A stretch of DNA of 64,000 bases. It comes from Gaeumannomyces sp. JS-464. Lineage: Eukaryota; Ascomycota; Sordariomycetes; Magnaporthales; Magnaporthaceae. The notes beneath the pieces were generated by a model. It saw nothing but the letters and a program-made list of their open reading frames with translations. It did no database searches and was not told the origin of the DNA. Positions 12,140 through 25,000 of this stretch are shown here, in pieces. A program made the translations under genes and the position numbers. The stretch spans positions 2,480,001 through 2,544,000 of the forward strand of contig NGZR01000005.1 in assembly GCA_002197995.1 (NCBI GenBank). The letters run 5' to 3'. The first letter of the stretch is position 1; the number at the start of each line of letters is the position of its first letter.

Positions 12140-15059
12140 TCAATCGTGACGGCCGGCCAAGGCACGCCGATGCCCTCCAGTCCCACCCTCCACCCATTCT
12201 CGGGACGTGGAGCGCTTCTCGACGCATCTCTTCTTGCCATGGAGTCTTAGGATCCTCTTGGCGGCATGCTCCGCTGCGGTTACAATCATAGCAGACGGGT
12301 TGCCCGTCACCATGCCAGGGAATATGGACGCGTCCACGACAAAGAGGTTGTCGGTGCCATAGACCTTGGTGTCGAGGTCCACAACCGCTGATCCGCCCTT
12401 GCGGCCGTCGTCGGTGCCCAGCTTGGCGGTGCCTGTATCGGTCGGCGGTCTTGGTCAGCTTGGATGCCACAGACAAAAGAAAAGGCCAGGAGCGGATCTG
12501 TCGGCGAAACTCACCCATCCAGTGATTGGCGCGGCGCTGCGCCGGCGTGGTCAGCAGCGAGTCGACGTACTCCTGGCTCGTCTGGTTGTCCCTGGGCACG
12601 TGCCAAATCAGATCCGGGACGACGCCGAGCGTCTTACGGATGCTGTCCATGGCCTTGACGACGGCGGCCTTGTCATGCTCGTCGCGCAGGTACGGCGGCG
12701 TCACGACGCGCGTGTTGAGCTGCGACGTGATGGACATGCGCCCGCGCGACGTCGAGCCGCGGCCCAGGTACATGCTCAGCGTCATGGACGTGTTGGTCGT
12801 GCCCTCGACGCGCGCCGTCCACTGCAGCTGCCGCACCACCCCATCCGCGCCCCGGATCTCCTCCCAGAACATGGGGCCGATGTTGGGCGCGGCCTGCGCC
12901 AGGATGCCTGATCGGTGGCGCAGGTACCGCTCCTCGTCGGTCGCGTTGGGCGTGGTCCACGCCTCGTAGAAGTCGTAGAAGACCACGGACGGGTGATCCA
13001 CGATGGCGTCTGTGTTGACGTGATCCACCAGGTTGTACCCCACGGGCAGATTGATCCACTCCTTCTCGTCAATCATGGAGTCGCCATCTGTCGCCGAGCC
13101 CTTGACCGTCGCGAGAGCATCCGCCGGCCCAATGCCGCTGCGGAACAAGACCTGGCTGTCCCGAACACGCCCGCCGACAGAATCACGGAGCCCTTGTCGC
13201 TCAGCTTCACCACGCCTTCGTAGCCCTTGCCCGTCGCTGGGTTGCCCTCGATCTCGACGGCCGACACGTGTCCGCCCTTGCGCACCACCCGCCTCACCGC
13301 CGTGTCCGTGATCAGCCGGAATCCCTTACGCCGACTGGCCGTGCGCAGGTATGTTGCCAATGGCCCGCCTCGCTCGCCGCCCGAGAACATGAAGACTGTG
13401 TGGCCGTAGGTGCGGTTCTTGCGGTGCGGCAGCATGTTGGGGTTCTCTATGCGCTCCCACCCGGACTTTTTGAACCCGCTCGCGAGCACGTCGAAGCCCT
13501 GGTCCAGGTACAGCTTGCCGTCCATCGACGGCGTGATCGTGCCAGGGATGCGTGAAAAAACACGGTTCTCGGCCATACGCATATCCATCGACTTCCAACC
13601 CGCCGGGAAGTTAACGTCCCAGTCGAGGGGGTTGGACTGCGGGCGGCGGACATGTCAGCATTTGTGGTCCTCAGGGGGTTGACAGGATCACGAACGAACC
13701 TTCCACCAAAGGCCAGCATTAACGGCAACGCCACCACCAAGAACGCATCCCGCCATCTGGTCCATGTCCGTGCAAGCAACACCAGCCGAGTCGACCCAAA
13801 TTTGGTTGCAAAGACCAGGAACATCAAAGCGTGTCAGTCCGGTGCCCTTCAACCATTCAGGAGCCATCGTGCCACCCCAGTGTCCAGAAGACGGTGGTCC
13901 CTTTTCGATAAGCAGTACGCTATGCCCGGCCTCGCTAAGCTTGTCGGCAACAGTGATGCCGCCGGCACCGGCACCAACGACGACATAATCGAACGTCTCG
14001 GTCGGGGCTGGCTTGTAAGAGGCAGTAGGGACCGTTGTGGTGCTCGTGGCGGTGGAGATTGTCGTGGTCGTGCTAGGGGTGGTGGTGGTGGTTGGCCTTC
14101 CAGGTGGCATCAGCATTTGGGTCATTCTCTGGCTTCCCCGCTGCACACTACCCCAAGCACTTCGTCGAGAATAGGAGAGGGTATATAATGCTCACATCGA
14201 AGTGGTGGACCCGCCACAGTTTCCATTCACTGCCTTTGTGGCTAGCGCAGCCCAGGAGCTATACGACGGGTTGGCGACGCCTGCCAGCGAGGCACCGTAT
14301 TGGCCGAAGCCAGTGTTGTGGAAGCCAAAGGTGATCTGGTTTGGACAGGCGGCGTTGGCAGGCGTCTGGCTGCCCGAAGCGCGGCCAAGCACCAGGAAGC
14401 CGTTACTCGTCGACGCTTTTCCAGCGTCACCACCCTCGTTCCAGGCCAGGCAGTCAGTGCACCTGTATGCAACCTCGAAGTAGGTGTCGGTGACCTTGGA
14501 TGATATCTGGGTCAACTTTGCGTTCCCAGTGTACACGTCGGGCATGGCGTATCCCTTGGCGTAGCGGAATGAGGTCAGAACCTGGCCCTCGTGCGGCCAA
14601 GCCACCAGCAGGAGGGCCCCGATCATCTGTCCAGATTGGCCGTGGGACACGCCGCACCACCCAGTTTGGGTGGCGCTGGTCCTGGCGCATCTCTGAGGAT
14701 CACAGTTGGCTGATTAGCTGCGCTCTTTATCAAGTCGGCAAATCTGGACCTCCGGCACACGTACTAGCAGACCAATGTACTCGGTCGCGTCTGTGGTCAG
14801 AGCATTCTCCGGGAGGGCCATGCCAAACGTGAATGCGGCTTGATTTGGTGACTGCTGGGCAGACCAGGTGCCGAACCTGACGCCGGACTCGTGCGTCACA
14901 AACGTGGGATCCTGGGCCAGGCACGGCTGCGCGACTATCGAGCGGCTTCGTCAGCTGGATTCGTTTTACCAAGGAGAAAGGAGGAGCGAAGGCCGAAGGA
15001 GTGGGCTTACGAAGCGCAGCCGCAGCTGCGGCAGAGGCAACACGACGGCGTAACTGCAT
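12140..15059 (-). CDS. CDH: cellobiose dehydrogenase (cytochrome b + GMC flavodehydrogenase), secreted
   Basis: Oxidises cellobiose at its FAD domain and passes electrons through a heme b domain to acceptors, notably LPMOs. Likely exons are 15059-15011, 14926-14765, 14692-14196, about 14147-13700, 13636-12515 and 12432-12140. A signal peptide with an alanine core precedes AQDPTFVTHESG. The cytochrome domain (FGMALPENALTTDATEYIG, VSHGQSGQM, YRCTDCLAWNEGG) is joined by a Thr/Pro/Ser-rich linker to the flavodomain. That domain has the Rossmann motif VVVGAGAGGITVADKLSEAG, the His block RANHWMGTAKLG and the C-terminal TGNPSAMIVTAAEHAAKRI. There is no CBM1, as in class IIB enzymes. A one-base deletion at 13151-13152 splits VFGTAR from FRSGIGPADA. 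The exon 1/exon 2 junction is off by one base, and the linker splice sites are tentative. Divergent from the AA9 gene. Confidence 0.92.
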
Positions 15060-15200
15060 CTCTGCCTTCCTATGTCTCAGGTCAAACACTGCAAGCAACG
15101 GGACAGACCAGGCAGGCGGCACGATGGCGACGAGAAAGAGAGAGGGTAGGTGGGCGAACGAGACAGGACCATGTCAACGAGCGGGAGAGAGGATGATCTG

Positions 15201-15210
15201 GTAATATATC
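15201..15210 (-). promoter_or_regulatory. candidate TATA element of the CDH gene
   Basis: The minus strand reads GATATATTAC, about 145 nt upstream of the proposed CDH start codon. Motif and distance are plausible only. Confidence 0.3.
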
Positions 15211-18200
15211 ATCTCGGCGACCATCCCAGCCAGGCCTACGGCACAATCATCGAGACCAACCGCCCACGGCCTCGCTCCGACGGTCGCCCAGATACAAAAT
15301 GGATTCTTCCCTCTTCCCTACGCGACATGTTTGCCCATGTCCGCAATGTGGGCCGGAGGGTCGAAAGGGACGGAGATCTGGGGATGCCTTCCCGAGTCCC
15401 GAAGTGGAAAGATAAACCCCCAGGGAACAACCGCCCGGTATCTGTGGGTGAAATGGACGGGCGAACCCAGGAACAGCCGCAGGGCGGCTAGATTAATGCG
15501 TATGTATCTTCTGTCGTCCCCTTGCTGGGTACGACATTAGGCTGCAAAGGCTCCAATATCGACAAAGCACTGATCCATAAGGTCGATCCACTGCCCTCAC
15601 GGGACTCGCAGATCGACAGACTCCGACGGTCCACCCTTGGTTCCGCCATCGTCTTGCGTTCTGCTCTTGTACCCCCATCACCCTTCCCCCACATGCACTC
15701 TCCAGTTGCCTCGCCTCGCCTCGCCTCTCAAATATCCCCTGTTTATTGTTTCCAGCCTGGGGCGAGGTGCATACTCAATTAAGACTGCAGGGCCTCGTCC
15801 GATGGCCCAAGATTCCAGCCCCGGGGCAAAGTCTGGCAGCAACCAACCTCCTTTTGCTCATCTGACGGTGAAGAACCAAGCGAATTCGACAATGCAACTC
15901 CGGAGAATATCCAGCGGGGAACCGTTTCGCGGCGGCATTCGGATAGATTGAGCATGACGGACAGTCGGAGATCCCCTGGGTCGGTGATGGGCCATCCTCA
16001 TCTCTGAGCTCGTTGACTCTAACTAAGCCATGCCGGTGACTAGGACTCGGTTTTGATTGTCCCACCGAGATCGGACTGGCATCCCCGGCAGACAGGGCTG
16101 CTATCCCGGACAGTTGGGCGTAGGCGTGGGACGTGGCCGACTGACCCGATGAGACCCGAGCCACCCACAGGCAGCCAGCTCAACCCAGCCCTGCTTCTCG
16201 CAAGCGCTGCCACTCCCGCTCGGTCGGGTCGCGTGCGGGACCATGCGCGGCGACGACCCGTGGAGCCGAAGAGCCTCCTCCAGCGAGACCCCGAGAGGGT
16301 TTGGGACAGCCCATTCCTGCAGGTACTGGGTGCAGGCCATAGGGCCTCTTGGCCCAAGGGGGGCACTTGGCAGCGCTTGATTCGGAACGCATCAAACCCT
16401 CAATGGACAAAAATCTCGGCCACCTTCCATCCTCCCCCTGCTCTCAATGCCACGTCTCCCACGCGTCAGCTCCCCCGATCGAGGGATGGGGCGGGTAGCC
16501 GGACGGCGGCAGAGACGGCATTGCAAGGCATGACTTGACCGACAGGTAGGATGGATGTGCCGATGTTTGCGGACTGTCGGCGGCAAAAAAGTCTTGGCTC
16601 CCAGCGGGAAGACATGGGAGACAAGCCGCTCAGCGCAAGCGATAGCAGGCAAGGGAAGACGACTGAGCCGCGGCTTAATTTGAGCGCCACTCTGGATAAA
16701 TCGCCAGAGCAGGCGATGAGGAAGGGGTCCGCCGTTGGCGTTTCCAGTTACACGCTGTAAAGCCAGTCAGCCATGGATTCCTAGCTGTGTTATTATTCCG
16801 TCTGTTATTGCGCAATTGGATACCGCTGGCGCCTGACGTTCCGGCTCTCCGAGGGCGTTGATCAGCCTCTGGCCAGGATTTATCGGGCCACTGCCCTCTT
16901 GGCTGCTATGTCTTGGCCACATCTACCGAGCTGAAATGGCCTACAACACGGGCCACGCCATAAAACATAAACCCCCATTTTCTTCCGCGCGTTCTTGACC
17001 CTTGCTGTTTGTTCTCCACAGAACCCAACTACAGTACCTCATAAAAGATAACGTCAGTGGGATTCGGTCGAATCTTGCCGCCTATCCGCTGGGCGTCTCA
17101 GGGGTTCAGAATTCAGGCAGCTGATCAGTGGACAGCAAACTGACCTGTTGCTGACATGGAATTGTCACCCAGAAAAAGCGATCGAAATCCGAAACCCTAT
17201 TGCGAACTCTTTAAAGTGCCGTCAGGGTCTGCATTGTCTGATCTGGTCTTGCAGCTTTCCGATGTCAGGCTTGGCAACAAACCAGTCCAAATCGTCTTTG
17301 GTAGACGATGACGGCCACAGGATCCCTCCCCCCACGTGGGAAAACAAGCAATCAACAGTGCACCAGCCACCAAATACCTACATAATTGTATGTTTTGGAG
17401 CTATTCAGACGCCTAGCTGTCGATGTGGCTGGCGCTACCGAGAGAAAATGTGGCTACGGAGCCTGGCCCTCCGCATTCCCTGGACAGTCCGCCGCCGAAG
17501 AGGCCCTAACGGGCATTGGCACTCTACACACGGATGGATGCCCGCCCTGGATTTGCCGCGGTCACGGCCCGTGCTACCTGGAGCTGTCGCGGGTTGAAGG
17601 CAGGAAAATGCTCGCACCTTGCCCGCCCAGCTTGCCCATGGACAGCGCGGGCATCAGGACGTCCAGGGTTGCATTTTTGCACATCCTTGGTCTCGGGCTG
17701 CCGTCCGTCTGTCTGCTTGACTTTTGTTTTTCGACGTCGATGCCACTCCCCAAGGCTCGCGTATCATCGATGAACGGCTGCGCTGCTCCGCTGGCAACCG
17801 TGGTTTGCATGTCGAGATGCAGTCGCGGGCCGAACGCTCCATCGCGCGACCCCCATGGCTCCGAACAAAAACCCCCCGGCAGCTGGGCCGAGAGCGTGAC
17901 ATGTAGTGGGGACCCGGTGCTCCCTAGTGTCGCCCCCTTTGGTGATGCGAGACCCCATCTTTGCGGGAACTACGGAGCAGATTCCAGCATCAGGATCGTC
18001 GGGCAGGAAGCACAGATATAGAAACTGGCCGAGAGGAAAATCCCCACTGCTGGAGCCTCATGTTATTGCAGAGAAAAAAAAGAACACCAATAAGACAATT
18101 CCCCGCGGCTTCGCAGCTGCAGCTAAAAAGCCGACCGCAGGGCTCGTAGGACCGCGTCTCCCGGGGAGGACGGGGTGCAGCCGACTCGAGACAGGCCAAT

Positions 18201-19312
18201 GAGGGCCTCGCCAGCCCATGATGCCGCGAGCACGGGCTGGCCAGACTTTGATGGGGTGCGTCTTGCGGGATATTGAGCGGTAGATGCAGGTGTCGCCCCG
18301 TTTGGGAACGCGCGGCAGACGGTCTAAGCGAGGCGTGCCTGTCTTGACTAGCATTTAGATTCATGCTCGAAAGTCGGTTCCATGATGCTTATTACCAATG
18401 GGGTGAACAGCAGGCTTGACATCGGCTTCAATTTTGCCTTGCTGGGAACCTTGACTGCTAGGATTGTGCGGTTCGAGCAGACACTTCTTTAGTTTTGTGG
18501 CAACTCCAAAAGCAGCCGCGACGGGCGCACGGCAGGTTGACTTTCATGGTGGCACCTGCCCCCTCCGTTCTTCGGAACCACGGAATGACGAAAAGGGGCA
18601 CGAGCATCACTTAGATTAAACGACGGCCCTTTTTTTTTTTCTCTCTCTTCTCTGCTGGGTGCGTACCCCACACACGGCCATCCACACGCGTGACGTGACC
18701 TGCCTTGAGTGCTGCTCTGGGGGGTTGCATGTAATATCCCGACTGCAGTATACCTCCTTGACTTGCTACATGATGGTAACCTCTAAACCAGCTCCTAGCG
18801 GGAGACTGAGCTACATAGAATATTTCGCTGCTTCTTATCTGAGAACGCAGGTGTATGTCTGTGTGGCAAGCCAAGTAGCGCATGCAGGTAGCGGCTCAAG
18901 CTGTTGAACACCCTCATGCCCCCTGATATCCCACTCTCTCAACCCCTGGACCTGGGCTCGACCACTCGAAGGCGCGCGCCCAGCCAGGCCATCCGCCCTT
19001 CCCCCTTCCGTGTCGCCTAGCACAAACATCTCGGCTTTGGACTGGGAATAGAAAGTCCTCTAGCTTGGTCTACGGAAGCCTCGGCCCGTTTGGAGAGACG
19101 AACACGTCTCACTCATCCCTCCAAGATGGCGGCACTTCGGGAGCCACGCGGGCCGTTTTGCGGGCTCTTTGTTGTCTGCCGCAGGCAAGCGATGGCGTCC
19201 CTTGGTGCCCCTCAGCGAGGGCTTTCTGACGTAGCATCGAGGCAGATGGGTAAGATCGAATCGGGGCGTCTGGCCCCGGACTTGTGCTCAGCAGCTGCCC
19301 TCCCATTTTCCA

Positions 19313-19318
19313 TATAAG
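19313..19318 (+). promoter_or_regulatory. candidate TATA element of the AA9 gene
   Basis: TATAAG about 145 nt before the AA9 start codon. The intervening leader contains ACTCTACCACCCA twice. Confidence 0.4.
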
Positions 19319-19462
19319 CATACCAGAGAGAATCACCCTTCTGCTCTCAAACGATACACTCTACCACCCATCCGCCTCCTCCCATCATCGCCAGGCTCAC
19401 AGGCACGCAAACAGGAATACTCTACCACCCAAGTCGGAAACCTCCACCTAACCACAACAACC

Positions 19463-20606
19463 ATGAAGGGCTTCCTCTCCATCGCGGCGGTCCTGTCGCT
19501 GGCCGTCGGCGACGTCTCGGCCCACTACATCTTCCAGCAGCTCTCGGTCGGCGGCACCAAGTTCCCCGTGTACCAGCACATCCGGAAGAACACAAACTAC
19601 AACTCGCCCGTGACGTCGCTGAGCTCCCCGGACCTGAGGTGCAACGAGGGCGGCCTCAACGGCGGCAGCACCAGCATCGTCGACGTCAAGGCCGGTGACT
19701 CGTTCACCTTTAGCCTCGACACTGTAAGACATGGCTGCTACTAGAGAGAGCACCCCAAGTCTCCCCCAGCCGACTGAGGGTGTGCACGAAAAAAAAAAAG
19801 GAACAAAAGATCTCCATGGGACTAACAGTAACCACCAACCATGACAGCCTGTCTACCACCAAGGGCCGATCTCGGTGTAAGTTGGACCTTGTCCACCAGG
19901 CTCCTCGGCACCAATAAAGCAACTGACTGTTAACCCCTTATATCACAGTTACATGTCCAAGGCCCCCGGAAGCGTTTCTTCCTACCAGGGCGACGGCAAC
20001 TGGTTCAAGACCCAGGACTGGGGTGCGTCCGACTCCTCAAGCCCATCCACATACTGTCCTCTTTCTGGCACCAGCTGCTAACGTTTAGCATATTTGCGCC
20101 GTAATAAAGGCCCGTCCTTCAACGGCGGCCAGTCGTCGTGGCCCATGACGGGCTCCTACACGAGCACGATCCCGCGCTGCATCCCCAACGGCGAATACCT
20201 GCTGCGTATCCAGTCGCTGGCCATCCACAACCCCGGCGGCGTGCCCCAGGTGAGCAAGGCTATAGACACATATTGTGCATATATATATACTGTGCTTGGT
20301 ACAAGAATGCTAATCATTTCCCTTGATCCATCCGCCCGGCAGTTCTACATCTCTTGCGCCCAGGTCCGTGTCTCCGGTGGAGGCAGCAAGGCCCCAACCA
20401 ACACTGTCAAGATCCCCGGCTTCATCAAGGCCACCGACCCGGGCTACACCGCCAACGTAGGTTTTCGAGGGAGCCGTTCCATGACCACTCCGGCCTTTCA
20501 TGCCATCTTTTCCGCCTGGCTAATTGCTCACATTGTTCAAACTCGCGTAGATCTACAACAACTTCAAATCTACACCATCCCGGGCCCGAGCGTCTTCACC
20601 TGCTGA
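19463..20606 (+). CDS. AA9 lytic polysaccharide monooxygenase (former GH61), secreted
   Basis: Copper enzyme that oxidatively cleaves cellulose or related glucans. Six exons: 19463-19723, 19848-19876, 19949-20022, 20110-20249, 20343-20456 and 20551-20606; about 224 aa. The signal peptide ends VSA, leaving His21 as mature residue 1, the N-terminal half of the copper histidine brace. The second brace histidine is in VYHQGP (mature His71) and the axial tyrosine is in QFYISC (mature Tyr150). The C-terminus is [11 protein letters not shown] and there is no CBM1. In the last exon the frame breaks at AAA 20566-20568 (between IYNNF and YTIPGP); one extra base restores the family ending. The divergent neighbour CDH is a known electron donor for this class. 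Confidence 0.95.
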
Positions 20607-21223
20607 AGGATTGACCCAAGTTGTCGAGGGTGTGCCGTGGGAGTCGGCACGTTTGACTGACAGGCTGGACCCACAAAGGAACATTGCCCACGGTTTCTCG
20701 GAGCAATTGCAAAATGAGGAACCGAGAAGAGGATAGATAGGATGCGTATGTCAAGTATATAGCTGCTGTTTGTCTACTGCCTAAATACGAAGAAAAAACG
20801 CGCGCGTCTAGGTATCCAAAAGATGCGGTAAAAAGGTATATGCTGTTCCCCTTGAGCAAAATCCAGAATGGCACTCCCGCCAAAGCCAGCCAAGATTGAG
20901 GAAGAAATCGTGGTATCATCACAGCGTCTGTTGCCCAACCTTCGCAGTACATCATCGTTGGCCGACCCATTTCATAACCAAGAAATAACAAGTTAAAACA
21001 AAGAAAGCAACAAATCAGAAAGAAATGACGCTTGTGAGAGAAGAGAAAGACGAGGCTTGAAAACAAGAGAAAAAATGCCCCTGTGATCATTCAACTTTGT
21101 GGCAGTCTGCGTCGAGACATTATTGGGGGGCGTGAAGAGGAGAGGTAAGGAATGAAGCGGAGTTGAGAGGACGCTGTGCAGAGGAAAAAAGAAGACAACA
21201 GAAGCTCGAGATGTCCTGTCTCG
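20607..21223. other. convergent intergenic region, AA9 / Arg-Gly-rich gene
   Basis: About 600 bp between two convergent genes. No convincing feature was seen. Confidence 0.4.
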
Positions 21224-22092
21224 TTATTTCTTGCCGCTGCCGCGCTTGGAGAGCTGCTTCAGGAGCAGGTCCCCAGCAACGCCGGCCAGGGGCGCCGCGA
21301 GCGCACCGTAGCCGCCGCCTTTGCCGCCCGACGACTTTGGCCGGTCGCCATCACCACGACCGCCGCCGCCGCCGCCGCTCTTGCCGCCCCTGTTGCTGAC
21401 AGCAGACATGAAGCCAGCACCAAGGGCCGTGGTGGCGACTTTTCCGGCCTTGGCGCCGTTCCAGCCACCCTTCTCCTTGGCTGCCGCCGCGGCTCCGGCC
21501 TCGAACACGGCCATGCCGACCTTCTGCCACGGCAGGCTCTTGAGAGCCGACGCGAGGTCCTTGGTCGTCTTGCTCCGGTTCAGGCCGGGCCTGGAGCCGT
21601 GAGCGGCAGCCGCGGCAGCCGCCGCTGCTCCGGCGCCTGCTGCCGCTGCTCCCGAGGACCGGTTGCCCGTCGTGTTGGACCTGTGCAGGCCACCGCCGCC
21701 GCCTCTACCGCCGGCGGCGGAGGGTAGTACCGATCGCGGTCACGGGGTCTGTCCGAGTCACGGTAGCTGTCGCGAGGCCGGTCCCTCTCCGTGTACCTGG
21801 GGCGCTCGGGCTCGCTGCGGTAGCGGTCCCGGTCCCGGTCCCGAGGGCGATCGTCATCATCGACGGGCCTGTCGTCGTGGCGAGGCCTGTCGTCATATCG
21901 TGGCCTGTCATCGTAGCGCGGCCTGTCGTCATAGCGTGGCCTATCGTCATATCTGGGGCGTGCAGCAGCGTCGAATGAGGCGCGGCGAGGTGCCGAGTAG
22001 GGAGGCTCGCGGCCCCTGCCGCCATAACCGCCACCGTAGCCGCCGCGGGGCACCTCCGAGTACCTCGGAGGCGGGTAGTCGTAATGCGACAT
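21224..22092 (-). CDS. low-complexity Arg/Asp- and Gly/Ala-rich protein (DUF3824-like), function unknown
   Basis: About 289 aa with no intron needed. The N-terminus MSHYDYPPPRYSEVPRGGYG is Tyr/Pro/Gly-rich. A run of RPRYDD-type hexapeptides follows, then Arg/Asp dipeptides. The C-terminal part contains a Gly-rich run, a poly-Ala stretch, LNRSKTTKDLASALKSLPW and AVFEAGAAAAAKEKGGW, and ends in a Gly/Lys-rich tail. The order (disordered charged head, Ala/Gly-rich tail) resembles fungal DUF3824-type proteins, but I cannot assign a function. A one-base frame jump around 21700-21720, in GC-rich triplets, separates the Arg-rich half from the C-terminal half; one added base joins them. The open frame and conserved-looking C-terminus argue for a real gene. 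Confidence 0.65.
21868..21961 (-). repeat. 18-bp coding tandem repeat (RPRYDD hexapeptide, about five copies)
   Basis: Imperfect 18-nt units encode PRYDDR repeated four times and then PRHDDR, inside the Arg/Gly-rich gene. Substitutions fall mostly at third codon positions. Confidence 0.85.
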
Positions 22093-25000
22093 TGTGTTGT
22101 TGATATGATGTGTGTCTGTCGGTTAGGTAGGTCGAATTTTTGGTTTAGAGGGAGCAAAGAGGAGAGTAGACAGGCGGTCTGGTAGCTCAAGTAGTGGAGC
22201 TAAAGAGTATGTATGGTCGTGTCGGCGAACAAGGAGACAAAGATCCTTTGTCGGTGTCGAATGCAAATTCAGGAGCTTTAAATAGCTCGTGATTGCTGCG
22301 CGGTTTTTCGTTCCTTTCTCTGCGTTTTCTTTCGCCTCCTCTTGCTTTTTTTTTTTATTCCTTGCTGCAGGGACCGATGTGAGGCGTCGATTCAGGCGAT
22401 GTGGTAGGTAGACTGAGGCCTCTAGGCGACCAGTCCGAAGTGCCGGTTTGGTTTGCCCCAGGCAAATCGGCCGATCCGGTGTCAATGGTGGTTGTGGTTG
22501 GGGGAGGGTGGGAGGCCGAGACGGAGGATTGGCCTGCCGCGACTTCAGAGTGATATATGGGCGTGGGGAGCAGAGATCAAGAAGCCAGAGCCGGAAGGTA
22601 CCGGAAAGGTGGCGGCGCGGGAGGGCGGTTCTTTTTAACCTCTTAGCTTAGATTCAGGATCTCACAGGCGCTGTGGCACTGTGTCAGGCCTGGTCGATCA
22701 CTGGGCCACGGCAGGCGCTAGCTCCAGGCGGGTGGGAGGGGTGACAAAAAAGGAATCAATTGAAATTGCCCAGAAGATAATGGCAAATGCGGCAGAACAG
22801 GCCGCTGGGCGGCGGGAGCCTGGGCTGGGCATGTGTCGCAAACGCCTCGGATCCCGACGCCTCGTACACTTTCCCAAACACTCGAGAGAAGAGGCAGCCG
22901 CGGGTGACTATGACTGCGCATGCACCGCACAGGGCTCTGCTGCCAGGCCTGTGCCGGGGTCAGCCGACGGGTGTGGCACCCAGGTGCTGTTGGTGGGTGG
23001 CACGAGAGCTGCCGTCCAAATCCATGTCCCTTCCGGGCAGCAGAGCAGAGTGCCGCTGCAGAAAGGCAGGCGCAGCAGGCACAAAACGGGGAGGGCGCAG
23101 GCCTTCCTTCCTCTCTCGCCGCGACCTCCTCTCTGCACTGCAACTTCTTCGCCACACCGCCATCTCCAGTGGGGCCGTTGACGGCCTCCCCGCCGTCGCC
23201 TCCCCCAGTCGTGCGGCCTCTGCCCAATCCCCAGAGTGCGGCCCAGGCCGGCCCACCGAAAGCGGCCATTATTTGTCGGGGCATGACCTCATCAGCCGAT
23301 GCGGGCTACCTCTTCTCTTGACTCTGCTCTCTGCACCTGAGCGGCCGGCGCCTAGCCCGGAACCGCACGAGGATGAGACAGGTCTGACTGACCGAGGAGG
23401 CTGCAGCCCAGAATAGTGGGAGCCGGGATGATAGGTCGAGCTGATTCAGTCGGGCGCATCCGGAACCACAGCTCCCCCAGGTTTTTGCTTTTTCTTGCCA
23501 GGATGGCTCCTACATATACCTCAGGCCCGCAGTATGATATAGGGCGGCGAACCACCGACCGACAGACCAACAGATAACAGGCAGGCAGAAGAAGGCACAG
23601 AGGCAGGACGGCGTTCGTCCGGTCTTGGCTGTCGTCCGAAACGATTCATGGGCATCAACCTCACCGTGGGATGCCCCCTCTGGGTCGATGCCAGACCAGG
23701 GCTGGTGTCGAAGATGTTCCAGACCCTGGCGAGATTGAACTTGCTTCTTGTGACACTCTAAAGAAAAACGACACCCCGTGACACTTTGTGAGAAGTACAC
23801 TCGCGAGGGGGATTGGTAACTCCAGCGGCTTCTAGCCGGGTCGAGCTCCTTGCCTCCTCACGCCACACCAAACCTCGGCGACGGGACGCCAGTATCACAT
23901 GTAGGGAGGCAGATCGTGTTGTTCAGAAATGAAGTAGCCAACGAGCTCTCACCACCAGCTGCCAGGGAAGAGTGGCTTACTATGCTGATGCCTCGCCCAG
24001 CTGACACCATTGCCTTCCCGCATGCTGCCGAGGCGCTAAACTCGTCGTCTGTGCCGTCTGGGCATGGCATGTTCCCACCAGCGACCAGCCAGCCCCAGCG
24101 CCCGCGTCCACACCGCCCATCCGGACACAGCCATCATTCCCATGTCCCCTCGGGCAATCGGCACGCAGCGCTCCGGGAGTTGGGTGGCGGCCGCGCGCTC
24201 GATTCGGACCCCGTCGGCCGCAAGAAAGATCATGGTTCAGGCAAAGCCAGTGAATCGTCCAGAATCGACGCTGCTTTTTCAACTGGAAGTGCGACGTGCT
24301 ACGACCTTAAACTTGCCCGTTGCACAGAACGCCTGTCCAACGGCGCATGTCGGTCCCACGGCATCTGTTTTTGGTACCCTTCCCCAGTCCTGTCACGTGT
24401 AACCCGAGATACGACCCGGTCTGCGTGGCTATTCCCGCTTACTATGTCGACTTGGAGCCTGGTTGATGGGAGGCTTTGAATTCGGACAAGTTTGCTGGCA
24501 TGGATGCAACCATCCGATGTCATCGACAAGGTCTTGGTGAGCGGGTGCCGTGCGACTGAATGGCATTTTCTGTGTAATGAATGCTACAAGGCCAGATTTT
24601 CACCAATCAATTCCGCACCGTCGCAGGATTGAAATCTTGTCGCATGGAATTGTGGCTGTGGCCGGTGGTGGGTTACACTTGGGAAATGAAAACAGTTATC
24701 ATACTGTAAGCCTTCATCTGGGTAGCGCCGCCATGGCCAGAGGCCACACAGGCACACAGGTCGTTGTTGGCGCACACGGTCGCGCAGTTGGGCCAGCCTT
24801 GCGCCGCGCGCCTACCGAGTACGGATCCATTTGTGACGGCGGCAGTGCCAGTGTTGTTGGGCCATCTCGAAGACCCTTTTGGCCGATGGGGAGCATGAAG
24901 CAGCCAGGACCGTTTCCAAGGGCCCAAACGCACAAGATCAATCAATTGTATCTGGCCGCCTGGTAGTGGTCGCGGGCAGCTCCGCAGGCGGACTCACTTG

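Larger units (their letters stand above)
15060..19462. other. 4.4-kb gene-free region between divergent CDH and AA9 genes
   Basis: No ORF here has a recognisable domain, and the longest (211 codons, 17386-18021) looks like chance coding. The region must contain both promoters. A candidate TATA element lies near each end. Confidence 0.5.

Noticed and set aside
17386..18021. 211-codon ORF between CDH and AA9
   Set aside because: Cys/Pro-rich but with no signal peptide or recognisable pattern, and several equally long overlapping ORFs occur nearby.
22787..23416. 209-codon ORF in the 3.5-kb gap
   Set aside because: Overlapped by comparable ORFs in other frames; no domain features.
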